In this document: in pieces, positions 1 to 5,582 of the stretch | Layout of the letters: the number at the start of each line of letters is the position of its first letter | Numbering within the stretch: position 1 is the stretch's first letter | Assembly: GCA_021640185.1 (NCBI GenBank) | Contig: JAJXDX010000154.1 | Location: 1-5,582, forward strand | DNA length: 5,582 nt | DNA from: Oscillospiraceae bacterium | GTDB lineage: Bacteria; Bacillota; Clostridia; Oscillospirales; Acutalibacteraceae | Direction of reading: 5' to 3' | The notes under the pieces: model-generated | Databases searched by the model: none | What the model was told of the DNA's origin: nothing | The model's input: only the letters and a program-made list of their open reading frames with translations | Made by a program: the position numbers and the translations under genes

Positions 1-1
1 C

Positions 2-352
2 AGCTACGCCGAAAACGGCGAGGCAGCCTCCCTGATCCGCATGGAAGAGCCGGAGCAACGCACGGCGAACACCAAGGTGTACCGCTGCGAAAACGGTGCG
101 ACCATGGCCGCGATATATGATGATGCCGTCCATTATGAAAAGGACGGGGTATGGTATGAGATCGATAACACCCTGCTGTCGGAAACGCGCGACGGCAGGG
201 TTTATTATACGAACAAGGCAAACAGATTTGCCGTCCACCTGCCGGGCGAATGGAGCACGAATACGCCCGTTATCGTGGAGAAGGACGGGCAGACGCTGAC
301 CTGGTCGATGCGGCAAAACGGCGCAGCGCTGATGGCCTCCGTCGTGCCCTAG
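2..352 (+). CDS. N-terminal fragment of RHS/YD-repeat protein, ended by in-frame TAG
   Basis: This open frame enters from the left edge and stops at TAG 350-352, giving 116 visible codons. An ATG at 41 is in frame, but no Shine-Dalgarno sequence precedes it and the frame is open upstream, so the true start, and any export signal, is probably outside the window. The peptide carries features typical of the N-terminal region of large Firmicute RHS proteins: AAIYDDAVHYEKDGVWYEID (about residues 38-57), then NTLL, YYTNKANRFAVHLP and a VEKDGQTLTWSM stretch. The same frame continues directly after the TAG with matching composition and family content, so this is not an independent small gene but the front of the long one at 443-5582. 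No function can be assigned to this part alone; in the family it precedes the binding modules. Whether the fragment is made as a truncated peptide is unknown. Confidence 0.8.
   Translation, partial: SYAENGEAASLIRMEEPEQRTANTKVYRCENGATMAAIYDDAVHYEKDGVWYEIDNTLLSETRDGRVYYTNKANRFAVHLPGEWSTNTPVIVEKDGQTLTWSMRQNGAALMASVVP
350..352 (+). other. In-frame amber (TAG) codon interrupting the RHS gene
   Basis: The codon after ...ASVVP is TAG, and the next codons (AEGTTVRRL...) stay in the same frame. It is the only stop codon in 1,860 codons of this frame. There is no frameshift: the interruption is one codon. Possible explanations are a recent nonsense mutation, a base-call error, or suppression or readthrough. 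The sequence CCCTAGG creates the rare CCTAGG palindrome. A single change from CAG, GAG, AAG, TGG, TTG, TCG, TAC or TAT would restore the frame. Confidence 0.95.
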
Positions 353-868
353 GCAGAAGGAACGACCGTTCGCCGCCTGTCGTCCGCAAGCACAGACGGC
401 ACGCTGACCGCTGCGGCGATCTCCGCCAAAAACGAGCAGACCATGACGCTGCAAAACAAGACTGCGGTGCTCATGTACACGGCCGGTGATGCGGAAAATT
501 CATTGAACACCGCGGGTACAGCTAAGACAGACGGATCTGCCATACAATACATCGTGTCCGGCAGCCGGATCAAAGAAAGCATACTGCTGGAGGCTGTCCC
601 CCAACAGACCACATGGACGTTCGATCTGCAAACGACGCTCACGGCACGTTTGCAGGACGACCGTTCGGTGCTGCTGTGCGACGGCGACGAGCCGGTGCTT
701 TTGATCGAGGCCCCGTATATGTTCGACAGCGCCGGAGAGTATAGCCAATCGGTCGAGGTCGAGCTGACGCAAACGGCGACCGGTCTGCGCTATACCGTTA
801 CGCCGGACGCCGCGTGGCTGCGCGACGAGAGCCGCGTTTATCCGGTCACGATCGATCCGACGGTGCAG
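353..868 (+). other. Conserved beta-rich lead-in region ending in PVTIDPTV
   Basis: This segment continues the N-terminal region across the TAG. Recognisable family landmarks are WTFDLQTTLTARLQDDRS, then IEAPYMFDSAGEYS, a VEVELTQTATGLRYTV strand run, and AWLRDESRVYPVTIDPTVQT just before the next module. In Gram-positive RHS and DNRLRE proteins a PVTIDPTV motif commonly marks the end of this region. No catalytic residues are recognisable; a structural or spacer role is inferred. The first 30 codons after the TAG, up to the ATG at 443, contain no usable start codon. Confidence 0.7.
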
Positions 869-3800
869 ACGAACTTGAGCGCCGACCAGATCAAAGCGAC
901 CGAGGCGTATTCCCGCTACCCGACCCAAAACTACGGCACGGCGCACCTGATGTATGCCGGAACGATGTATCCGAACGACGTGCGGCAGGAGTACCGCGCG
1001 TTCGTGCAGCTCCCGATGCCGACGACCCCGGCGGGCGTGCGCCGCCGCGTCGTCGCCGCCAAACTGATCCTGACGAACTATGCCGAATACAATACCCGTG
1101 CTAAGCCTGCGCAGGTCGATGTGCATCAGATCACCTCGTCGTGGGGCGAGAACACGCTGACGTGGAACAATATGCCGTCCTACAGCAGTACCGTCAGCGA
1201 CTACCTGCTCGGCTATCCCGGGGCAGGGACGTGTACCTTCGATATCACGACGCTGGCGGACGGCTGGGTCAACGGTACGATCCCGAACCACGGCGTGGTG
1301 CTGATTGGGCACGACCCCAAGCCGATCGTTACGACGAACGGCAACAATATGTGCTGGTATTCGGACAACATCAGCGGGTCATTGCTCGGCTATCGTCCCA
1401 AGGCATGGATCAGCTACCGTGACCAGAGCGGCCTTGAGGACTATTGGACGGCGACCTCGATGAGCGTCGGCCGCAGCGCGACGCTGGCGGTCAATCATGC
1501 CACCGGCGGCGCGGTCGCGGTGATCCCGGATGCCAGCGTGGACGGCACGCTGTTCCCGGTATCCGTTTCGCACGTGTATAACGCCTCGGCCACGAACGAC
1601 ACGACCTACGGCGGCAAGTGGCGGCTCAATTACGATATGCGCATCGAGGCGACGCCGAACACGCGGCACCCCGACACGACGCTTACCGGCGGATATGTCT
1701 ATACCGATGGCGACGGCACGGATCACTATTTTTACAAGGACAGTTCGACCGGCAGATATGTCGATGAGGACGGCCTTGGCCTGACGATGGTCATCGACAG
1801 CAGCAGCAACGACCGTTATCTCGTCTTTGATAAAAGCAAGACCAAAATGACGTTCAACACGTCCGGCCGACTGATCCGCATCACGGACAGCGTCGGCAAC
1901 ACCAACGAGATCACGCGCGACAGCAGCGGCCGGATCACCACGATCGCTGACGGCGCAGGCTGGGAATACAAATTCACCTATGTCAGCGGCAGATTGCAGT
2001 CGCTGATGGATCCCGGCTCGCGCGTCACGACCTACGGCTACGACAGCGCCGGGCAGCTGACCACCGTGACCTATGCGGACGGGCTGAAAACGACGGTAAA
2101 TTATACGAACGGACAGCTGTCATATCTGGCCAGCGATGCGGATGCATTGGCCGTCACCTACGACACGGCCACGCCGCCGCGCGTATACACGGTGACGCAC
2201 CGCTCGGCCGCGAACGCCTCCGAAGTCGGAGAAAAGACCTCGTTCGCCTATCGTTATCGTGCCACGACCGTAAGCGACCGGGCGGGCAACTCCTGCACTT
2301 ATCAGTTCAACCAATATCTGCAAACGGTGTGTGCCGTCGTGCGCGGGGACGGGCAGGCAGACGGCACAGCACAAAGCTGGCGTTACGGAGCCTCGGGCAA
2401 AAACAGCACCACGAACACGCGCAACCGGGTGCAGCTTGCCTCGGCCGCGCAGCGCAGCACGGTAAACCAAGCACCGATCGGACGGCTCGACCGCAACGTT
2501 TTTGCCGATACGAGCACGGGATATGGCATGATCGCCTCCGCCGGGCAGACCGTGTCTGCGACTTGGGACAGCACGAAGGGACACACCGGCCTTGGCAGCA
2601 TCAAGGTCAGCCGCACGGCGATCACGGCCTCCTCGGCTTACCTGTATGCCCAGCGGCTCTTCTCGATCTCTACCGCAGGCTGCTATACGGCCTCCGCTTA
2701 TGCTTCGACGAACGGCGCGGCGCTCGGTTGGTGCGGAGCGAAGCTGATCCTTGAGATCTGGCGGGACGGCAAGTATGTCCGTTCCGTCGGCAGCGGGACG
2801 AGCTATACCGATCAGGATGAATGGCAGCGTCTGTCCGCCACGGTCGAATGTCAGGCGGGCGACACGGTCAAGCTGCTGATGGGCACCTATGATACATTCT
2901 GCGGCGAGATGTGGTTCGACGACATCCAATTCGAGAAAAATACCGAGGCCGTCAATACGTTCAACCTGCTCGAAAATACCGACTGTGCCATGACCGATAA
3001 TGGATGGGAGAAAAACGGCGCATGGTATTTTGCCCTGAACAGCGATACCGATAAGCCCTCCTCGGCTGCGCGCGTGGCGCTGATCACCGGGCATTCCTAC
3101 GAAGACAGCACGCTGTCCCAGACCGTCGCCGTGAAAAACGGCAAAAAAGGCGACGCCTACAGCATGGGCGCGTGGGCAAAGGGAACGGCCATGTCCTCGT
3201 CGGCCGATGATATGAGCAACAGCAAAAGCCCGTTTTTCGGCCTGCGGCTGGAGTTTTATCAAGGCGGCACCAAAAAGGGCGAGCAGCTTTTGCCGTTCAA
3301 CCGCGCATACAGTGGGTGGCAATTCATCTCCGGCGAGGCGGTCGCCCCGGCGGACTATACCTCCGTGCGCTATTCGCTGTGCTATGTGCGCAGCGAAAAC
3401 GAGATGCGCTTTGCTCTGCCTTACCTGTACAAGGACGATTACGGCCAGTCGTACACCTACGATAAAAACGGCAATGTCGTCAGCGCCGCCGATCAGGCAA
3501 AGACGACCACGACCTCGGCCTATCGCAGCGACCTGCTCAACCGTCTGTCCTCGCCCACCGGCAGCGAGCAGATGATGACTTATCTGGCCGACGGTACACG
3601 TCGGCTGCACACGGTGCAGACTACCGACGGCCTGCGCACCGAGTACACCTATGACGAGGATAACGGCGACGCCAACGATCACTATCGCGGCAACGTTACC
3701 AAGGCCGTGGTGGGCAAGGAAACGTTTGCCACGCAGATCAAAAGCGGTCAGCTCTATTACATCCGCAACGCCTATTCCGGCAACGGGCTGGACAGCGCAG

Positions 3801-5582
3801 GCAGCGCGGCGGGTAGTAAATTCCATAATTACCAATTCCAGTTCAAACAGAAGAACCAACAATTCTATTTGGAAAAGGTCAGCGGCAGCACCGATCTGTA
3901 CACGCTGCGGCGAGCAGATACATCGATGTATGCCACCGTGGTGGGCAGTGAACTAAAACTGGCTGCGGATAAGACGGCCACGGCAGCCAAGTTCTATCCA
4001 CGAAAAAACGCGAACGGCACGTTCACGTTCAAGACTGCAGCTAGCAACGAAGCCCAGTGCATCGAGGGGCAGCCGAACGGCTCGACCTCGGTCGAGAACA
4101 GCACGCCGATCAGTACGGCCGATTGCGTGACCGATCGGCTCAGCCAGCAATGGTATCTGATCGAGGTCAAGGAAGACCTGACCTCTTCCGGGCCGTATCT
4201 GCAGTCCGAGGCGACCTATACCCCGACGGGCAACCAGCTGAAGACCGTTACGGATGTGAACGGCGGCATCACGCAATACAGCATACAGGAGAACACGGGC
4301 TATGTCCGTTCGGTCACTGCACCGGGCGGCGCGAGAACGGCGTACACGCCGGACACGTATTCCTTGCATACCACGGCCATGCACCTGTATAACGCAAATA
4401 ACAGCGTATTGGCCACGGTCGGTTACACCTATACCGGTGATCGGCTGCAAACGATCGCCGCGCCCGGCACGACATACACATTTGGCTACGATGCTCTGGG
4501 ACGCAGCAAAACGATCAAGGTCGGCAGCAGAGTATTGGCCAGCTATGACTATCTGCCCTCGGAGCTGCTCGGCACGCTGACCTACGGCAACGGCGCAAAG
4601 GTGAGCTACCGGTACGACGGCCTCGGGCGGCAGATCGAGAAGGCGTTCGGCGACGACGGCACACAGGTCTTGCAAACGACCTATAACGACCGTGGGCAGG
4701 TCGGCCTGATCCGCGATGGCATCGCCGACACACACACCCGCTACACCTACGATCTTTCCGGGCGCGTGACCGGGATCCAAAAGCTGCGCGGCAAGGCCAC
4801 GGCCCCCGGCGCGCAGTTAGGCTCGGTCGAATACGTGTACGAAGACGGCACCGCCCGGCTCAAGAGCCAAAAGACCGTGACGCCGTTCGGCGAGGATACG
4901 CTGACCTTGACTTACGGGTCATTGGCAAACGGCACAAGCCCGGATCGGGTGGCCTACATCAACGGCTCCCATTTTGGTCAGATCAATTATCTGTATGACG
5001 ACCTGGGACGGCTCGCCTGCCGTAATCTATGGGATGCGCATCTGTTCACGCAATATACCTATGAGGATATCGGCACCTCCGGCCGCACGACCACGCGCAT
5101 CAGCAGCGTCACTTCCGGCGGCACGACCCTGAACTACACCTACGATGCCGACGGCCGGATCAAAACGGTGAAAAACGGCGACACACTGGTGGAAAGCTAC
5201 ACCTACGACACGTTCGGCCGCCTGAGCACCGCCTTTGGCCCGTCCGTCATGAGCGCCTACAGCTATGATACCAACGGTAACCTCACACAGAAAAATGAGA
5301 AGGGCGTGACCACCACCTACGCCTACACGGACTCCGCGTGGGGCGACCTGTTGACGAATTATAACGGCACGCTGCTGTACTACGATCAGATCGGCAACCC
5401 GCTGTACTGGCGCGACGGGATGACGATGGGGTGGCACAACGGGCGGCAGCTGACCTATGTCGGCCGCGTAGGAACGGAGAAGAAAACCACTTATGCCTAC
5501 GGCGCGGACGGTGTGCGCACGCAAAAGACCGTTGACGGCGTGACGACAGAGTATTATACTGTAGGTGGCAAGCTGCTGGCCG
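443..5582 (+). CDS. Large RHS/YD-repeat protein with DNRLRE, tandem lectin-like and ricin modules (partial, 3' end missing)
   Basis: The frame is open from 353 to the right edge; the first ATG after the TAG is at 443 and is used here as a provisional start. Only a weak GAG stands 6 bases before it, so the original start is most likely upstream of the window. From Met443 there are 1,713 codons and no stop. Domain order by residue: DNRLRE/CBM96-like 143-328; RHS shell lead-in 329-458; YD block 459-564; two galactose-binding-like modules 685-832 and 837-997; YD repeats 1003-1102; ricin-type lectin 1103-1242; long YD array 1256-1713 with YTYD..GR motifs. Known RHS proteins are exported and fold into a hollow beta-cage around a cleaved C-terminal effector; here both the core and the effector lie beyond the edge. 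It resembles WapA-type wall-associated proteins in general plan, but I do not assign that name. Length is far above average, as is usual in the family. If the TAG is real and not suppressed, this part would lack an export signal. Confidence 0.9.
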   Translation, partial: MTLQNKTAVLMYTAGDAENSLNTAGTAKTDGSAIQYIVSGSRIKESILLEAVPQQTTWTFDLQTTLTARLQDDRSVLLCDGDEPVLLIEAPYMFDSAGEYSQSVEVELTQTATGLRYTVTPDAAWLRDESRVYPVTIDPTVQTNLSADQIKATEAYSRYPTQNYGTAHLMYAGTMYPNDVRQEYRAFVQLPMPTTPAGVRRRVVAAKLILTNYAEYNTRAKPAQVDVHQITSSWGENTLTWNNMPSYSSTVSDYLLGYPGAGTCTFDITTLADGWVNGTIPNHGVVLIGHDPKPIVTTNGNNMCWYSDNISGSLLGYRPKAWISYRDQSGLEDYWTATSMSVGRSATLAVNHATGGAVAVIPDASVDGTLFPVSVSHVYNASATNDTTYGGKWRLNYDMRIEATPNTRHPDTTLTGGYVYTDGDGTDHYFYKDSSTGRYVDEDGLGLTMVIDSSSNDRYLVFDKSKTKMTFNTSGRLIRITDSVGNTNEITRDSSGRITTIADGAGWEYKFTYVSGRLQSLMDPGSRVTTYGYDSAGQLTTVTYADGLKTTVNYTNGQLSYLASDADALAVTYDTATPPRVYTVTHRSAANASEVGEKTSFAYRYRATTVSDRAGNSCTYQFNQYLQTVCAVVRGDGQADGTAQSWRYGASGKNSTTNTRNRVQLASAAQRSTVNQAPIGRLDRNVFADTSTGYGMIASAGQTVSATWDSTKGHTGLGSIKVSRTAITASSAYLYAQRLFSISTAGCYTASAYASTNGAALGWCGAKLILEIWRDGKYVRSVGSGTSYTDQDEWQRLSATVECQAGDTVKLLMGTYDTFCGEMWFDDIQFEKNTEAVNTFNLLENTDCAMTDNGWEKNGAWYFALNSDTDKPSSAARVALITGHSYEDSTLSQTVAVKNGKKGDAYSMGAWAKGTAMSSSADDMSNSKSPFFGLRLEFYQGGTKKGEQLLPFNRAYSGWQFISGEAVAPADYTSVRYSLCYVRSENEMRFALPYLYKDDYGQSYTYDKNGNVVSAADQAKTTTTSAYRSDLLNRLSSPTGSEQMMTYLADGTRRLHTVQTTDGLRTEYTYDEDNGDANDHYRGNVTKAVVGKETFATQIKSGQLYYIRNAYSGNGLDSAGSAAGSKFHNYQFQFKQKNQQFYLEKVSGSTDLYTLRRADTSMYATVVGSELKLAADKTATAAKFYPRKNANGTFTFKTAASNEAQCIEGQPNGSTSVENSTPISTADCVTDRLSQQWYLIEVKEDLTSSGPYLQSEATYTPTGNQLKTVTDVNGGITQYSIQENTGYVRSVTAPGGARTAYTPDTYSLHTTAMHLYNANNSVLATVGYTYTGDRLQTIAAPGTTYTFGYDALGRSKTIKVGSRVLASYDYLPSELLGTLTYGNGAKVSYRYDGLGRQIEKAFGDDGTQVLQTTYNDRGQVGLIRDGIADTHTRYTYDLSGRVTGIQKLRGKATAPGAQLGSVEYVYEDGTARLKSQKTVTPFGEDTLTLTYGSLANGTSPDRVAYINGSHFGQINYLYDDLGRLACRNLWDAHLFTQYTYEDIGTSGRTTTRISSVTSGGTTLNYTYDADGRIKTVKNGDTLVESYTYDTFGRLSTAFGPSVMSAYSYDTNGNLTQKNEKGVTTTYAYTDSAWGDLLTNYNGTLLYYDQIGNPLYWRDGMTMGWHNGRQLTYVGRVGTEKKTTYAYGADGVRTQKTVDGVTTEYYTVGGKLLA
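869..1426 (+). other. DNRLRE / CBM96-like module
   Basis: About 186 residues match the DNRLRE-type pattern. The module opens with KATEAYSRYPTQNYGTAHLM, where the N-Y-G of the 'NYG' signature is kept. EYRAFVQLPM corresponds to the usual 'raylrF' strand, and VVAAKLILTNY to the 'A.L.L' strand. The most diagnostic part is SSWGENTLTWNNMPS (W-x-E-x-T-x-T-W-N-x-x-P), followed by FDITTLADGWVNG and HGVVL. Modules of this kind are linked to carbohydrate binding (CBM96) and occur in surface proteins. Role here: probable cell-surface or glycan attachment ahead of the RHS shell, inferred from family and position. The ligand is not predictable from the sequence. Confidence 0.82.
1427..1816 (+). other. RHS shell lead-in (N-terminal part of the RHS cage)
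   Basis: This stretch holds the usual entry into an RHS repeat region: LAVNHATGGAVAV, then PVSVSHVYNAS (the 'hvYNs' motif), YGGKWRLNYDMRI (the 'G.GW.l.y' motif), a YVYTDGDGTDHYFYK strand with its D-G-D-G turn, and EDGLGLTM. These motifs sit at this place in many RHS proteins, immediately ahead of the first GRL..I.D..GN repeat. No enzymatic motif is seen. The segment is interpreted as the first strands of the beta-cage. Confidence 0.75.
1817..2134 (+). repeat. YD/RHS repeat block 1
   Basis: Consecutive degenerate RHS units are visible: FNTSGRLIRITDSVGNTNEI, then RDSSGRITTIADGAGWEYKF, TYVSGRLQSLMDPGSR, TYGYDSAGQLTTVTYADG, and TVNYTNGQLSYL. Each unit has the Y-x-[YR]-D-x-x-G-[RQ]-[LI] core with a spacing of roughly 20 residues. 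In solved RHS and Tc-toxin structures such units form successive beta-hairpins of a spiral shell. The block is interrupted downstream by a linker and two inserted modules. Confidence 0.88.
2135..2494 (+). other. Beta-rich linker with degenerate RHS strands
   Basis: This part of the protein contains VYTVTHRS, FAYRYRATTVSDRAGNSCTY and QFNQYLQTVCAVVRGDGQ, resembling the 'GY..TTVTDN.GR..TYQFN..G.TV' segment common in clostridial RHS proteins. It then runs into a hydrophilic stretch (NTRNRVQLASAAQRSTVNQA) that in relatives sits just before the first galactose-binding-like module. No catalytic motif is seen. It probably continues the cage before the inserted modules. Confidence 0.6.
2495..2938 (+). 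other. Galactose-binding-like (CBM4/9-type) module 1
   Basis: A jelly-roll-type beta-sandwich pattern is suggested by GLGSIKVSR, then LFSISTAGCYTASAYASTNG (the 'Y.lSayvk' strand), AKLILEIWRDGKYV, DEWQRLSATVECQAGDTVKL and the closing GEMWFDDIQFEKN. That last motif (W-F-D-D-I-Q-x-E-K) is characteristic of modules of this type in Gram-positive RHS proteins. Four cysteines lie in the module, which is many for an anaerobe's surface protein. A glycan-binding or adhesive role is inferred; the ligand is unknown. Confidence 0.68.
2951..3433 (+). other. Galactose-binding-like (CBM4/9-type) module 2
   Basis: The second copy starts with the classic FNLLENTDCAMTDNGWEKNG (compare 'NLLENGdFe...W'), then STLSQTVAVKNGKKGDAYSM, GAWAKGTA, FGLRLEFYQGGT, SGWQFISGEAVAPADYTSVR and ends near LPYLYKDDYGQSYTYD. 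The final strand (RFALPYLYKDD) replaces the usual 'FDdiqLyk', so the F-D-D-I-Q motif kept in module 1 is degenerate here. Strand order parallels module 1, which points to an old duplication. It runs straight into the next YD repeat. Function is inferred as binding or adhesion. Confidence 0.66.
3449..3748 (+). repeat. YD/RHS repeat block 2
   Basis: The block starts with SYTYDKNGNVVSAADQ and continues through TSAYRSDLLNRLSSPTGSEQ, MTYLADGTRRLHTVQTTDG, and TEYTYDEDNGDANDHYRGN. The YTYD cores are encoded by near-identical DNA (tacacctacga at 3452 and tacacctatga at 3644). The last unit carries an extended acidic turn (DEDNGDANDH) before GNVTKAVVG. The array is then broken by the ricin-like module. 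Confidence 0.85.
3749..4168 (+). other. Ricin-type (RICIN) lectin module inserted between YD repeats
   Basis: About 140 residues show the beta-trefoil pattern. The module opens with QLYYIRNAYSGNGLDSAGS (the 'YYIrN..SG..LD' start of RICIN domains). Three Q-x-[WF] or equivalent closers follow: NQQFYLEKV, AKFYPRKN and QQWYLIEV, each at the end of one lobe. A YTLRRADTSMYATVV strand and FTFKTAASNEAQCIEG fit the second and third lobes. RICIN domains bind sugars such as galactose; here binding is inferred, and the individual sugar-contact residues cannot be confirmed. The flanking repeats (GNVTKAVVG before, EATYTPTGNQLKTVTD after) would join smoothly without it, so it looks like a module placed into a loop of the shell. 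Confidence 0.8.
3813..3878 (+). other. AT-rich patch inside the ricin-like module
   Basis: By hand count 21 of 66 bases are G or C (about 32 percent), against 55-60 percent in sampled lines elsewhere. It encodes the K/Q/N/F-rich stretch from SKFHNYQF to YLEK. Just downstream the module also uses codons rare in this gene (CTA at 3953, with CCA and CGA shortly after). Part of the shift follows from amino-acid choice, but the codon change suggests a different origin for this module. Confidence 0.6.
4208..5581 (+). repeat. YD/RHS repeat block 3 (long C-terminal array)
   Basis: This array contains the clearest repeats. YD cores stand at 4487 (FGYDALGRS), 4613 (YRYDGLGRQI), 4748 (YTYDLSGRV), 4994 (YLYDDLGRL), 5141 (YTYDADGRI), 5204 (YTYDTFGRL), 5264 (YSYDTNGNL), 5324 (YAYTDSAWG, degenerate), 5381 (YYDQIGNPL) and 5498 (YAYGADGVR). 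Between 5141 and 5381 the spacing is 63, 60, 60 and 57 bases, close to 20 residues per unit. The last motif, TEYYTVGGKLLA, is what usually stands just ahead of the RHS-associated core. The core, its autoproteolysis site and the C-terminal effector would follow beyond the right edge. Confidence 0.92.

Noticed and set aside
350..352. Genetic-code reassignment of TAG
   Set aside because: Only one TAG occurs in 1,860 codons while CAG is common; a recoded genome would be expected to use TAG more often. Not excluded, but not supported by this window.
355..362. AGAAGGAA just after the TAG, resembling a ribosome binding site for restart
   Set aside because: No ATG, GTG or TTG in any frame lies at a suitable distance; the first in-frame ATG is at 443, about 80 bases away.
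250..489. Plus-strand +1 frame of 79 codons crossing the TAG, as a possible frameshift bypass
   Set aside because: The peptide is Arg/Asp-rich and low in beta pattern, and family motifs remain in the original frame on both sides, so no shift is needed.
500..1312. A 270-codon minus-strand open frame
   Set aside because: It has the same in-register antisense geometry, lies opposite the DNRLRE-like module, is rich in Arg, Val and Ala, and shows no recognisable domain.
2120..3862. A 580-codon open frame on the minus strand
   Set aside because: Its codons lie exactly opposite the plus-strand codons. In that register reverse stops arise only from sense TTA, CTA and TCA codons, which this GC-rich gene rarely uses; the frame ends at a sense TCA at 2120. 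The plus strand has clear RHS motifs; the reverse peptide shows none.
3953..4780. A 275-codon minus-strand open frame
   Set aside because: It is an in-register antisense shadow ending at the sense CTA codon at 3953-3955; no family motif is visible.
3452..5210. Recurring tacacctacga words as a DNA-level repeat or CRISPR-like array
   Set aside because: They encode the YTYD cores of successive RHS units, are only about 11 bases long, and are spaced irregularly with coding sequence between them.
5027..5524. A 165-codon minus-strand open frame
   Set aside because: It is in register opposite the strongest YD repeats; coding evidence is on the plus strand.

Overview
The window lies inside one very large plus-strand gene of the RHS/YD-repeat family. 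GC content is in the upper 50s percent by hand samples. Codon use favours ACG, GCC, CTG and GGC. The module order is that of long surface or secreted RHS proteins of Gram-positive bacteria: an N-terminal beta-rich region, a DNRLRE/CBM96-like module, an RHS shell, tandem galactose-binding-like modules, a ricin-like lectin module and a C-terminal YD array. A GC-rich, probably gut-associated clostridial Firmicute (Oscillospirales-like) would fit; this is inference, since no taxonomic marker is present.

One forward frame (codons at 2, 5, 8 and so on) runs from edge to edge: 1,860 codons with a single interruption, an amber TAG at 350-352. The 116 codons before it and the 1,743 codons after it read as consecutive parts of the same protein. 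The gene is therefore either freshly broken, misread at one base, or read through. If it is broken, the first ATG available downstream is at 443. The true start and signal peptide lie left of the window. The RHS-associated core and any C-terminal toxin lie to the right.

Layout: 2-349, N-terminal conserved region; 350-352, TAG; 353-868, beta-rich lead-in ending in PVTIDPTV; 869-1426, DNRLRE/CBM96-like module; 1427-1816, RHS shell lead-in; 1817-2134, first YD block; 2135-2494, beta-rich linker; 2495-2938 and 2951-3433, two tandem galactose-binding-like modules; 3449-3748, second YD block; 3749-4168, ricin-type lectin module with an AT-rich patch; 4208-5581, third and longest YD block, stopping just before the usual core. 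No intergenic DNA, promoter, terminator, RNA gene, mobile element or CRISPR array was seen.

As a working model, the binding modules would hold or target the protein at glycans, and the YD repeats would build the hollow beta-cage that encloses a C-terminal effector in this family. The effector is not in the window, so its activity cannot be stated. No new type of system is evident. The points most worth checking are the solitary TAG, the lectin module nested between YD repeats, and the unseen C-terminus.
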